From Trochalopteron elliotii (taxonomy: Eukaryota > Chordata > Aves > Passeriformes > Leiothrichidae): a stretch of DNA of 64,000 nt. The DNA is taken from positions 2,547,536-2,611,535 of the forward strand of contig JANPWX010000029.1 in NCBI GenBank assembly GCA_024734555.1, in the 5' to 3' direction. Made by a program: the position numbers and the translations under genes. The notes below the pieces were generated by a model. The model saw nothing but the letters and a program-made list of their open reading frames with translations, made no database searches and was not told where the DNA came from. This document shows, piece after piece, positions 11,312 to 23,759 of the stretch; positions within the stretch are counted from its first letter, which is position 1, and every line of letters starts with the position of its first letter.

Positions 11312-14300
11312 CTCGTGGTGCAAAACAATTAGCACGGGTTATTTGGCAAAGATAACAAACAGTTCTGATCCCACATTGCTACAGGGGTGCTTTGTTTCCC
11401 AATGCGCCAAAGAGCTGATGAGTATTCAGGAAGGATTTTAGATTTATCTCCTGCAGTATTCCTGCTCTTCTCCCTTTTTCCCATCATTAGTTAGGGAAGT
11501 TGTATAAATACCTAAGAAGAAATCCCTTTTTCAAACAACTGTGCTTGAGCGATGTCACCAGACATACTGCTGTCATCAAATTTATCACACTGATTGCCTT
11601 AATTCTCTGCCCTTCCTGAGTGTATTCTAACACTGAATTGTGTAATTTAGTTTGGATCTGATGACTCACATTAATGACTCCTCACCAGATGAAACACATA
11701 TGCAGAAGGTACCTCCATTTAAGTTTATTTATGACTTTGAAAACACATTTGCTGATTGACCCATCATTTGAGTTAGGTCAAATAGTTGAAGAAGATGCAT
11801 TTATATAGTGAAATTATAATTCTCAGAATTTTTCCTTTATTCATGGACATCTATCCAAAAGAAAACCAACTTTTTAACCTTAAATTTAGGTGCCACCTTG
11901 ACTAATTTGTACTTCTCTTTCTCTTAAAGAAAGCGTCGTTTCAGGCAATCAATCAATTACAAGGTTCACACTTCAGAAAAGTCAGCTGGAAGCCAACTAA
12001 TTGTTAAAAATGTGAAGAAATGCATGTTGAAAGTCTGTATTTATTTTGCTCAAAGTCAGCATAAGACTTCAGCTGCACAACACCTGAATTGACATGAAAG
12101 GAAAATAAACTAAATAAAGAATAGCATAAAGAAGAGATATTAAGAAACCAATGATTCAAATCAGCATTTAGATTTCAAAATTTCTGCATATGCTATAAAC
12201 TATTTTTAAGATGGTACTGTAAACTCAAGTTTCTTTCAAATAAAAGCACATCAGGCAGGATATTAAGATAGAAACCTCAGTCAATTTGTTGATACATTTC
12301 TACTGGAGTGACTAATGAACCCACTGTGCCCTAGACAGATTCATAATGAGAGTTCATGGGTTCAAACCCTGTCTGGGGCTCATTCATCAAAATTAAATGT
12401 GTGCTGCAGCATTAGAAAATATCCATCCACTCCTCCTGTAAATCCATTGCTTACAATGGAAAAAAACTACTGGGTTGACTTTTTGACCCTGGAACTGTGA
12501 TCAACTGGCTCACTTGTCCAAGGTCAAACAAAACGCAGCAGAGAAAGCTGAGAAATTTTTAGTGTTGAGAAGGTGCCATATATAAAATGTGAGTGGGAAG
12601 ACAACGGAAAGCTTGTTACCATGTTAATTAATATTTATAAACTACATTGGAAAGAAAGCTGCTCTACAGTCACAAGAAATTATTATTAATAATATTGTTG
12701 ACAACTTCAGAAATGTATCCTTCCACACTTCTATTTGTGGTTTGTGCTTTGTTTGGGGGTTTTTACCTTTTATTTTTTTGGTTTGAGCTTTTTTTTTTTG
12801 GATTTTTTAAAAATTTATTTCTAGCAACTAGAGATAATTCCCATATTTTCATTCATGAGTTCTAACATACTTTCTCAATTTCTTTGCCTATTACAGCAAA
12901 ATATTTCCAGAAGGTAAAAATATCTTCTGCTGTAAGGAAATACCACCAGCAGCATTTTCAAAATGTTGGGCAGATATTTCTGTTCAGACACTTACTTTGT
13001 TTAAGGGCAACTCTGAATAAAGCCAATTAATATAACTCTATCCATGATGATGTTGGAAAAAAAGAGGAGGGGACAACTTGTTTTTACAGGCAGTTAATAA
13101 AAATTTGAGTAAAGAGAAGCTAATTCAGCAGGATTAGAAATCTGAGCTGTTTATGGGAAATATGTTGGAAATACCTGCTGTACTCAGCATCATCTGTTCC
13201 TGAGGGTTTGTGGAATCCCTGGAGTGCCACAGGGTCAGTCTGTGTGTGGGCACTGCTTGGGACACTGCACCAGTGAATGGTGAGGACAGCAGCTGCAGGA
13301 ACTGACCTCACTGGGAAGGTCCCAGTTCCATCCCAGCAGATTTTGGGCTCTTTTTAAGTCATGTTATGCACAATCCTACAGTAGTGCTGTAGCATTCTTA
13401 TCATTGCCCTGGACTAAAAATGTTAGTCATGGCTTAAATAGACAATTATGTGATTCAACTAAATAAAGTAATAAATAGTAAACAAAAGCAGTGTACACCA
13501 CATACAAACCTAACTCTAAATTCAGTGAGCTAAAGCTAGGTAGTTTGTTATGATATTTCCATTACAGTGAGATGATGTTCATGACATAAAGGAAATTTGG
13601 TGAAAATGTTCCTGTATGCTTTAAAGAGCTATGGAGAAAGTGACTGGACTATCTAGATTTCACTTGTCTTCTTCCAATTACAGACCAATTCAAAGCTATT
13701 GCAAAAGGCTCTGACTAAAATCAATACTTTTGTCTATGCTACACAAATATCTCTCTGCAATTCTAAAAGCCAGTTTGATGTCCCCATTGACCTGCCACAG
13801 GGGGCTTGGGCTGACCATCCTCCCCATACCCTGGGACTCAGCTCTCCCCTGCCACACCACCAATCCCACCCTCAGCCACACCCTGCACAGTTAAGACAAA
13901 TTTTTGTTCTCCCACGCCTTAGGAGTTTGATGGGTAGCAAGTCCTTGAATGATTTTCAAACTGACTCCACTTGCATGCTTTCTCCTTGAAGATCTATATA
14001 TCAGGAGGGGCTTAAAATGCATTTATTCTCAATTTTGTATGACTGTGTTTTGAGCAAACACAGCTTTTTCAGGCATGTGAAGAAAAAATTAATTGTGGTT
14101 GCTAAAGTTTCAGGATCCTCTTTAAGAAACTGGAGAGCACAACTGCACTGTAAAATTCAACTGCTCAACTGTGCAAATTACACCCCAGACAGGTCTTATT
14201 TATTTTATGGATCCTATTTATTACTTTTCATTTGGGCTTTGTGTATTTTACATTTCTGGCAGCACATATATCTAAACAGAAAGACTGCAGTGATTGTATT

Positions 14301-15693
14301 GGGCCAAAGGGGTTTTATCACTCCCTAAGGTGAACGGTTTACCCAGGAAAATTGGATCTCCACTTCATTTAATGGAAACCCTGAGGGAAATCCAAACAAA
14401 TGGGACACGATATGTTTATTCCTTGAGTTCTGAAAATACCCCCAGCAGCCAGATTGCCAGTCTGGAAGGTGTCAGTGAACTTCCAAAAACATGTACAGGG
14501 CTTCAGCTCAGTCAGACTTTCAATCCCAAACACACAAAATGACTTCACTAAACTGGGAACAGGAAAAAAAAAAACGTGCAAAACCAGTGATACTAAGGTA
14601 TAAGCTGGAAACAGAGAAGATTATTTCTCTGCTCAAGCTGCTCTCATGATTTCTGTCCCTACCAGTCTGAGATATTTTTTACTGTCCATAGAGGAACAGA
14701 GACAGAAAGCTGCCATGGATGTATCTGCTGTCCAGAAAATACTTAAATACAATCTGACTCTGGTGTTCAGAGGAGTGTTCTGGAGGACATGCTAAAGGTT
14801 AAAAAGAGGCAATAAAGAGATATAAACCTATGTTAAATGCACACATACCTGCTTGTGTACATTAGCATCAGGGCAAAAAACATCTGTATCAGCCTGTGAA
14901 ACCACTCACTCTGCAGAGGGACCAGCACATGCCCAGCCCTCTGACTAACCGAGGACAGTAATCAAGAAACCTGCTGCACAAAATTGCTTTTCCTACATCA
15001 ATTACCTAATAGCGTGAAGTATCACACACTATCTCAGTGAAAAAGTATTTTCTGGTCACTCAAGTTTAGTTTGGAGCCATTGCTGCTCTTTGTCTGTTCT
15101 TCCATCAGCTAAACTGCATTTGAAAGTCTTCTGGCCCTCTACCAGAGTAATAGTAATTTCCTCAAAAAGCTAAAATGCCTAATAATTTTTGTAAACTATG
15201 GGATGAAGTATTAATGCTGTGAAATGACCCATTTCCCTGTGATTAAATATATATGTCTGTAGTAGTGATTCATCAGCAAGTCCATATACTGACAACATTC
15301 CAGTATGCAAAACATATGACACTTATTAAGCAAAGAATTCGCATTTGCTTAATATTTGCTCTTTGTGGGAGGTTTCCTGTCTCACTCTCAAACCATAATA
15401 TGCTCTGCATTTCACATTGACAATGCTGAAAGAAAACCTTAAACATAAAGTCCACAGCAGAGTAAACTGTCACACTTGCTCATTTGGTTTTCCTTAGGAA
15501 AATATTTTTATAACTAATAACAACAGGTCCTAGCAATTTTTGTTTCCTTTGAACAGATGCACTATGAATATCCAGAGCATATTATGTAAAGTGAGCAGGA
15601 AAAACAAAAAAGCTGTACAATCCTACCAATATGTGCTATTTTACAACTCTGAAACCATCAGCCAAAGAGATGAAGCCAGGCAGAAGTACTTAC
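11312..15693 (-). other. SLIT3: SLIT3 intron upstream of the D4 cap exon
   Basis: 4.4 kb of A+T-rich sequence with a T/G-rich patch near 12740-12810. No gene, RNA or mobile element recognised. Confidence 0.85.
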
Positions 15694-15765
15694 AGATGGG
15701 ACAGGGACACCAGGTCATTGAAAGAGCCCTCAGGAACACTGGAAATATCATTTCCATGGAGTGTC
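15694..15765 (-). CDS. SLIT3: SLIT3 internal exon 10: D4 leucine-rich repeat (easily missed)
   Basis: 72 bp, one LRR unit, phase 2 to phase 2. It completes a Leu codon, encodes 23 residues beginning [20 protein letters not shown] and leaves CT of a Leu codon. The acceptor is CCCCCTTCTAG and the donor GTAAGTACTT. I found it by searching the gap between its neighbours for the missing repeat, because no long open frame covers it on this strand. Adding it restores the expected D4 repeat number and keeps the phase. It is isolated, 5.9 kb from the previous exon and 4.4 kb from the next. Confidence 0.95.
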
Positions 15766-16169
15766 CTAGAAGGGGGATAAGTAAGAAGATATCAAACTAC
15801 AGTATTTTGTCTGTTCCCTGCAACTGAGGGAATCAAAGCTTTAAAACAGGATTTAATTTTGATTCTTTGAGAGTTTCTGTGAGTTGCACAACTCATGAAC
15901 TTCCACACTTTATCACTTCTGCTTCTAGGTGTTGGCATTTAAAACACTGATGCAATCAGAATTGTTGGTGAGTGCTGCTGCAAATTAAAAAGGTGACACC
16001 CCATTGATGCTATTAAAAATGTATTGATGACAGGTAGACCTTCACATCCAGACCTGTGTTCTCTTACAGAATCCCAGAAGCACAGAATTAGCCAGAAGCA
16101 CAGCAAAAACAGAGCAGAGGAAATAAGAATTGTGAAAGTTAAATGAAGTATTGACTTCAAAGAGCTCCT

Positions 16170-16690
16170 AGGAGAGAGAGCAAGGGTCCCTGAGTGTAGG
16201 AGAAGGGAATATAGGTGACCTCCCTCCTGATAAGTAACAGCTCTGTTAATTACCAATCCAGCCTCACCCCAATGAGTCACAGCTGTATCCAATAAGGATG
16301 AGAGATAAAAGAGGGGCTGAGCTGGTGAGGGGAGGATTATCATGGAGGAGGAACCTTGAGGAGCATGAAGCAGAGAATCATGAAGCAGAATTCTGGGAAG
16401 AGAGAATCGCTGCTGTGGGGTCAGTGTGGGTGAGTAGTCAGAGCCTGTTGTTGGAACCTGCAGTCACAGTCTGGCTGGGTAAAAGCTGCAGTCACAGTCT
16501 GCAAACTGATCCCTGCAGTCAAGAACTGAGCAGGAAATAACCAGCAGTCAGAGGCTGCAAGGGAAACCCAAAGTAGGAGCTTGCTGCAGCCAGAGTCAGG
16601 GAATAGTTGGAGTTGAGATGACTTAGCTGTGAAGAGGAATAAACCAGGACCCTTTTTATGCTGTGTTTAACAAAAATCTGTGCCTCAGCT
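16170..16690 (+). mobile_element. LTR-like segment (tentative)
   Basis: The segment differs in texture from its surroundings, being G-rich with a promoter-like arrangement. A TATA-like GAGATAAAAGAGGGGCTGAG lies near 16300 and a polyadenylation-like GAATAAACCAGG near 16638. Between them a 16-bp unit (CTGCAGTCACAGTCTG) occurs at 16458-16473 and 16486-16501, with a partial third copy at 16512. This resembles a solo LTR of an endogenous retrovirus, but I could not fix the TG/CA ends or a target-site duplication. It would be antisense to SLIT3. Confidence 0.35.
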
Positions 16691-17923
16691 CATTTTTACC
16701 CTTTAATTAGAGGGCTGCTGCAGCACCTGAGGGTAAATATTGCTTTCCTGTTCTTACAGTAGAAAATCCTTCTCTGTGCTACCAAGGAAAGCACCTGAAA
16801 TCAGTTGTTTTAGGACATTCTTCACCCTGTGTAAAGAAACTGTTGTTTTTTAGCAGCATTTTCAGGACCCCTGACAGGGGTGAAAGTGTTCTCCACTGTT
16901 TCCAGGACAATTTAAACACCCACTTTACCTCTTTTCTGAGAAATATGTTTGTGCATAGGTTACACAGGGAAACATAAATGGGAATTACTGTCAGTGCTCC
17001 AGACATGGCAGAGGAGGGTGAAAAACAGAAAGCTGCTGTGTTTTGGAGCAGCTCTTGCCCTCCAGTCATTTATTTTCTAGCTTACTTGGTGATTTGCTGA
17101 CACAGAAATCACAGTTTTTATTTCTGTGAGTGTACATATTGTTTAAACACTGGGTTTAAAACAACCCCAATCTCAGCCCATGGAAACAGATAGTAGCCTC
17201 AAATGAAAAAAAAAAAGCATCTGTTTTTTGCAACCTTTCTTCCTTAACACCACTTTCAGCTGCACCAGGATGTACATGATGCCCTTTCACCATCCTGATT
17301 CTGAAATTTTCATTTAAGCCTTCCTTGGTTTTGACTATTAATAATAACTTGGCGTATGTAAGGATGTATCTCCAAGAAATTAATCTGAACAGGAAGGATA
17401 TGAGCTCCCACACAGTAACTCCAGATAAAACACTCACTTATTCTGTACGAAGTGACCAACTGAGTGAGACAAACCCCACAGCTATTAAAGGAGTATTTTG
17501 TTGGTGTGAGGAGGCCTAGTCAACAACTTGTCATCAAAATAGTCAATGAAGTGAGCACATTTAAATAAGCAGCTGCTCATAATCAGCTTATTGCTGATCT
17601 TTGAACCTGCAAGACAATTCTCTGTAAACAGACAACTTATATTAATCTTTGAGTTGCATCAGTCACATTTATCCTGTGAAGGAGTACACTTTCTTTTCTA
17701 GGTGTATTGAAAACATCCAAGAGAGGCTGAAGAATGACATAGCCATTTATCTGTAAGAAGTTAAGCCTATCAAATAAAAACCTTAGCAGGATTGGCTTTT
17801 ATTACATGTCCCAAACACTGAGGTGTTTCATGGATGCAAGTGTTTGCATTTTAATAAAAAAATCATGTCAGCAACATCATCACTCCTGCAACTAAAATGA
17901 AGTGACAAATGCTAAAACTCCCT

Positions 17924-17959
17924 TAAAAAAACTCACAATAATAAAAAAACTCACAATAA
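17924..17959. repeat. perfect 18-bp tandem duplication
   Basis: The unit TAAAAAAACTCACAATAA occurs twice head to tail without a mismatch, followed by a partial TAAAT. The identity suggests a recent slippage event or duplication. It is intronic. Confidence 0.93.
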
Positions 17960-20900
17960 TAAATAGTGGCAAGAGAATTCAACAGTGCAACAAAATCTTT
18001 CCTCTTGGATGACTATCAGGAACACATTTTTATACCAAAACTCCTTTATAAGCAAACGGTCAAATAAAATCTTTAACATCAGGGCAGTTAAAGCACACAC
18101 ACTGATGTGTGTAATCTCCCTCAAAAGCACAACTTCTAGGGCTCCTCTTGTCTAAACTCCAGTGAACAGCAGGGGTATGGATTTAAGGTGATGTGCATCT
18201 CCTCTGGAGGACAGAGTAACAGAACACTTGAGAATTTTTGAAATCAAAACTTCCTTCTACAGAGAATCTCACTAATTTATTCCTTTGTCTGCAGGGAAGA
18301 AAATTAATTCAACATATCCTTTTGGGCTGGGGTTTTCTGGTTGTTTTTCTTTCACAAACCCTTCCCACGTCCTGCCTGCCAGCCCACTGTCCACAGCATT
18401 GGGTTACTGCAGACACAAGGGGGATGTGTTTTTCTGAAGACAGAAATGTGCCTGAAGGGTTGAGCTCACAGATCCACATCCCAACAGGGGCAAACACCTA
18501 CAGGGAAACCTGGAGGATGCCAAACCCTGCAGGAACCTTTCCCTGCTCAGATGGCAGGGAAAGCCACAGTGTCACTGCTCCATGCCCACCACAGCAGAGC
18601 TTGTACAGATTGACTGGATAAATACAAGGAATTATTCTCTGATGCAAAATAAAACAATAAAGAAACAGCCAGATGCTTCTGTTAGGTCAAATCAATGCAG
18701 CACCCAACAATGAAAGTGTATTGCAAAAACTCTGTGCCCAAAGATTATTGGTGACAGCTTTATCATCATGCATATTAGTGTTTGTCTGAGCTTTGAACTG
18801 CAGGAAATATCCATCAGTTTTCAGTAAAACTGGAGTATCTGTTAATGGAATATTCAGTAGGTTGTTTTGCCCCTTTTCCCCCTAACTATAACATGGACAA
18901 TTATTTAGTGACCTTAGAAACTATTTTGATTTTTGGACTTTGCCTCTTAACTAAGTCACATATAAAAATATGTGATTACACAATAATCTTTAAAATAATC
19001 TGTTCAGGTCATCCAGAGAGTTCTAATATTTATAATTTGTCTCAATCTCAGCTTCCTTAATCTGTTTATACTTAATTTCTAAGAAGACTAGCTTTGGACA
19101 AATTAGCTGAAAAACAAATCCACAACTTTTCACTGTAATAGCTTTGGCTCAAAAACCTACTGATATCAACTTCTACTTATTAAAAAAATTCTCCAGACTT
19201 TGTGTCCTGTGCTCCCCAGCACCCTTTGGCTGCTGTTATGGATAAACCATGTGAAGGCTGAGATTAAAGACCTGATTGTGTAAACACTGATAGTTATTAA
19301 GGCTCAAACATGAACATGTTGACTCTGCAGTTTTCTCACTTGGGCTTGTGCTGAAAAATCTAAGAAAGGGAGTTCAGAATGAAATATCTCTCAAAGACCA
19401 AGTGCATCATCAGCTATGATTATTCTGATTTTCAAAGCACTTATTTACTGTATTTACTATAGAGGGGAAAAATGCAGAAAACATAAGGAATTTGGAAGAC
19501 ATTCATGAGAAGGGTCTGCTACCTTCAAAGGCATGCATAGCCAAAGGTAATGAGATCCCTATATTCTTTTTATTAAAAACAAAAAAAGTGGAAATTGTTT
19601 TGCTGATGTTTTCTCTTTTAAGTTCCCCTGAGAGCACAGATAATAAAAATCTGACAATAACAGATTTCATATTGTCTCTTGGAAACCATTTTCTCTTTGG
19701 AGAATTGATTTTTAGTAGCAACAGTGATGACACGTGGCAAAAGTTGTAGCTGATACCAGAGTTTTGTGGGCCATAATAAATCAAATCAATCTGGAGGCTT
19801 CCAAATGCAGGGAGCAGAGGCAGAGATTCCCATTTAGGCTTCATTTCACTGCTCTGTGCAAGGCAGTGGGGGGGCTTCTCCCTTGAAGGAGGAAGATACT
19901 TTCTGATTAGCAGATCATTTTAAAAAGCCAAAAAACAACAGTTGTCATTAAAATACTGCCCTCTGTTTCTCCCCATATGTGGCCTGCAAGAACAGAAGTG
20001 AAAAGACAAATTGTAGCTATTGGTAAAAGGGAGGCATGGTTTATCTACACTGTAATTCAGGGTAGAGAGCCCCACACAAGCTTTAATCAAGCTAGCTTGC
20101 ATATCAGAAGCAGGCCAGAAGACAGCTCCATATGGAATAATTTATTTGGCCATGAAACAGAACATATTAATCTGTGGCTGAATTTCAGGACTCATGTAAC
20201 AGCTCAAATGTGACCATCCTAGTGAGCTAGAAATCAGGATCCCAAGCCAAACTTAAAACAACAAATCCAAATCACGTATCTTTCTTGTTTTTACTAATGA
20301 AAAGTGGGAATCCAAAGCTGTCTTGTAATTTGGGAGGTTGAAACTGAGATATCTGTTTTACCACTGAAACCACAGTGAAAGGTCTGAGCCAAGCAGCTCT
20401 GCCTTATTGCCTCCACAGTCCCAGTACTGCTCATGTTGACACTTTGAGTCCAAATTTATGGAGCCAGTGCACAGCAATCACTGCTCTTTAAATTAACACA
20501 AACTTCTGTATCTGAACATCACCTAATTTTTTTTTAATGGAAAATATCAATGGGAAGTTTCAAAGCACTCAGGACAATCTTCAGCTCCTCTGTCCTGAGC
20601 TCTGAGTGTCCAGAGGTTTTTCTCCTTCAGCACACTGAACAAACTCACCACAGACAAGCTATTTAATTTATCCCCTTTGGCTACTGTGCAAGTCATGGGG
20701 ACCCACTCGTGTTTCTGGGCCATGGGAAGGTGCCTTCTCCACCTTCTGACAGCTGCATGTGGGGCCAGGTGTCCACAAAACCAACCCAGGGTGTGTTTCT
20801 GATAGTGAGAGGCAGTGAATATGAGACAGAAGCAGGAGCCAGTCCTGTAGATGTCTGAGGAAAGCTGGAAGAGACTCTTGCTATGAGGAACAGGCCCACA

Positions 20901-21628
20901 GCCCCCACTCTTGAGACAATATAAAGATGAATTTCACAAGAGATTGTAAACAAATGGTTTAATCCAGAAAGCTGCTGAAAGCAGCTACACTGCAAAGAAA
21001 GGAAGAGTGCAGAAAAGGACCTCCCAAGAAATAAACCACACATGGATGTCTCTGAGCAGGCACCCACTCAATATGAGGTGTAATTTTATTCACAACTTAA
21101 GGACATTTGAGACAGGCATCTCAGCATTACTGGTGCCCAGCCACGGGCCTGATTTATTCACTGATTTCGTGTGGGGGCTCCAAACTTCCCTTCAGATCAC
21201 ATTCTAGCTTGCCTGCATAAATCTGAATCAACAGAAAATATTCTGAAAATGCACAAGTTTTCCACAAAGACACTCTTGCTGAAGCACCCAATGGAAACTC
21301 ACACTCTATGACCAAGTGTATACAGACTAAGAGAAAAGTCCTTTCCTGTGGATTACCTAAACATTGCTCAGGCAGAAGAGACAGACTCTATGAGTCTTTT
21401 GGAGACCTGTTTTCATCTTAGGTTCCTGTGCCAGACCTTTCAGAGAAAAGCCACTCCTCCTGCAAATATTTAATCTTTAGCACTCACCTGCTCTGGCCTC
21501 TACCAGAAAAATTGCACCAGAGTACAAATTATGATGCTAATTATGTAAAAATTCATGACCACCTGCCCATTAAGCCCAACCCCCCTGCCATCAGCTGCAG
21601 CCCAGCCCCTTGCAGGAGTTGCACTTAC

Positions 21629-21700
21629 AGCACTCGCAGGGACCGGAGGCCGGTGAAGGCGTGGACGGGGATGCACCGGAGCCTGTTGTAACTCAGGATG
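21629..21700 (-). CDS. SLIT3: SLIT3 internal exon 9: D4 leucine-rich repeat
   Basis: 72 bp, one LRR unit, phase 2 to phase 2. It completes a Leu codon, encodes 23 residues beginning [20 protein letters not shown], and leaves CT of a Leu codon. The acceptor is CCCCTTCTGCAG and the donor [21 protein letters not shown] is near-invariant across vertebrate Slits, and the VHAF...LRSLRV segment fits SLIT3. The exon is rich in G+C and CpG compared with the adjacent introns. Confidence 0.95.
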
Positions 21701-21881
21701 CTGCAGAAGGGGAGAGCAGAGTCACAACTCTGTCTTGCCTTTGGTTATTCACTGGTAATCCAACCACAGATAAGCATGGAAAGCCACACACTTGAGCAAC
21801 AAGAGATACACTAACTGCTCAACAGCTTAGATGGTGTTGGAAAAGCAATTAAAGCTGTTATCAAAACTCGGGGCTACTTAC
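21701..21881 (-). other. SLIT3: shortest SLIT3 intron (181 bp)
   Basis: Canonical GTAAGT donor and CTTCTGCAG acceptor. Nothing else is visible. Confidence 0.93.
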
Positions 21882-21953
21882 AGCGTTGATAACTGAGTCA
21901 TGTTGCTGAATGTGTGATTGCCCAATACACTGATGCTGTTGTTACTCAAATCA
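21882..21953 (-). CDS. SLIT3: SLIT3 internal exon 8: D4 leucine-rich repeat with two sequons
   Basis: 72 bp, one LRR unit, phase 2 to phase 2. It completes an Ile codon, encodes 23 residues beginning DLSNNSISVLGNHTFSNMTQ, and leaves CT of a Leu codon. The acceptor is GTTTCTTCAG and the donor GTAAGTAGCC. It carries two potential N-glycosylation sites, NHT and NMT. Only 181 bp of intron separate it from the next exon, the shortest intron in the window. Confidence 0.93.
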
Positions 21954-23020
21954 CTGAAGAAACACACAGAGAAAATATCATTTACATGGATGAATTAAGA
22001 AAAATGCCTTTTTGAAAAGATTACATAGTATCTGCACAGCAAAATGCTTGAAGCAAAAGCAATTGAAAAGTCATATATTATCAACTGGTGTATTTTCTGA
22101 CCAGCTTTGAATGAGCTCTAAAGGAAAAGTATATCAGACTCCCCGAAAAAGCCTCAGACTCAAAAATATTAATGCATACTTCCAGCATATAGCATTCAAT
22201 TAAAAAAACAAAAGAATAAATGATACAAGCACTGCTGAATATTTACTGCTCCAACTTGCTTTGCAATATATTCCAGGCACCCCATTTCCATATGCTCTCC
22301 ATATTGACAGCTACTAGAACAAAATTTCATTTTTCATTTTAAAAAGTCTTTTAGGCTCAACCAGAACTTTTTGTTTTGTTATTGGTCTCCCCTGAAAAGC
22401 AAAATTAGAGGTATTTCCAAATAAAAAACACTCTTAAAACAAAGGATTCCAGTTTTTCCTCCATGTTGTTTTTGTCTGAGGTTGCCCAGCCCATTGGAGT
22501 GGAGTATCTGCACAGCTGATTCCAACAGCATTTGAAAATTCCTGATAAATAGTTCAGGCAGGAAATTTCACTCCTGTGTATTTCAGGGAGCAATTTACAG
22601 AACAAAGTCTAGCTGTGTCTCTATCTGCATGACTGTTCACAGCAGAAACAAGCTATGCAAATTGTCATTGCCTTAGTATTATAAATACTGCCTCATCTAG
22701 CACAAATTAATGTGTCTCCTCTGCTAATGACCTTTACAGATAAATCTGCCAAGTGAAACTGCAGCAGCCTGCAGGAGTGTTCCATCCTCTCGGGGTCCTG
22801 CAGAGCAAGGGGCTTCTCAGGCACCTCACTCTTTATGAACATTTATTGGCAGCAGTGTTCACTGTGAAATCCTTTCCAAATTCAAACTGCAGAAGGTTTT
22901 TGGGGTTTGGTGTTGGTTTTTTTTTCCCCCCCTCCAAATACTAATTATTTATGTTCCACCAACAGCACAGTGCAGAAAGAGTCATGCAGTTTTCTGACAT
23001 TGAAACCACGTGTTTCTTAC
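21954..23020 (-). other. SLIT3: SLIT3 intron in D4
   Basis: 1.07 kb. On the plus strand a T8C7-type tract (TTTTTTTTTCCCCCCCTCC region, about 22917-22936) lies about 85 nt inside the donor end. No gene recognised. Confidence 0.88.
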
Positions 23021-23089
23021 ATCAGTGTCAGGTGTCTGAAGGCAGAGAGCCCCTTCGGCACAGCAGGCAGATGGTTTCCCTCCAAGTAT
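23021..23089 (-). CDS. SLIT3: SLIT3 internal exon 7: D4 leucine-rich repeat
   Basis: 69 bp, phase 2 to phase 2. It completes a Leu codon (CT|A), encodes 22 residues beginning YLEGNHLPAVPKGLSAFRHL, and leaves AT of an Ile codon. The acceptor is CTGACTTTTTTCAG and the donor GTAAGAAACA. It is one codon shorter than the usual 72-bp LRR exon, as expected for this repeat in Slit D4. It lies 8.8 kb downstream of the D4 LRRNT exon, the longest intron bounded on both sides in this window. It has no long open frame of its own and is recognisable only by splice signals and family similarity. Confidence 0.92.
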
Positions 23090-23711
23090 CTGAAAAAAGT
23101 CAGATTTGACAATTACACAAACACATTAACAAGAACTCACATCACTCAATCAGCACCGTGAATGAGGACAATATAAAGTCAGTCACTAATGAAATTATCT
23201 TTGATTCATTGCTTTGAAACTCCAACAGCTTTTACTTTATAAATTAATTACCCCACACGCAAAGCAGGACAGCAGCTTATTGATTTACTTTATTTGTTTT
23301 AAAACTTGGAAGTGCATAAAGGATCTCTGGCCTACAGCAAACAGAAATGACCATTTGGTTCTTCTGTGACAGCAGCTGAAGAAGGAGAGAAAAATTGCAT
23401 GGCTTGTGCCCTGAACTTAGAGTTACCTTTCCCAAGTCTCTCCAACAGTGCTGACTGCTCCCTGACCCTGTGAGGGAGGCTTGTCTTGTGTTCCTTGTGC
23501 AGCCAGAATGGGAAGAGGAGCTGCACTCCCAGATCTCTGTGCTGCAAAAGGTCCCACTTAGTCCAGCATCAACACACACATCCACAAGTTCGATGGCACA
23601 TCCACCACAGCAATACACCCTCCTTGCCTGTCCTTTTCAGAGTAGGATGGTACATGAGAAAAGCTTGGTATAAATTAAAGACCAAAGACCAAGCTCTCTT
23701 GGAATGAGAGA

Positions 23712-23759
23712 GCTCCTACATGCACTAAATATATTTCTCCTACATGCACTAAATATATT
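23712..23759. repeat. perfect 24-bp tandem duplication
   Basis: Two identical adjacent 24-bp copies, each beginning CTCCTACATGCACTAAATAT and ending ATTT. They lie about 620 bp upstream of the D4 exon at 23021-23089 in transcript terms. Perfect identity implies recent origin or assembly duplication. Confidence 0.95.

Larger units (their letters stand above)
15766..21628 (-). other. SLIT3: SLIT3 intron between D4 repeat exons
   Basis: 5.9 kb. It contains the LTR-like segment at about 16.2-16.7 kb, the 18-bp tandem duplication at 17924-17959 and a small (CA)/(TG) hairpin near 18095-18112. The rest is unremarkable. Confidence 0.85.

Noticed and set aside
10954..11355. 133-codon plus-strand open frame
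   Set aside because: It is the antisense shadow of the G+C-rich SLIT3 D4 cap exon at 11148-11311.
15540..15827. 95-codon plus-strand open frame
   Set aside because: It overlaps the real minus-strand D4 repeat exon at 15694-15765 and has no family similarity.
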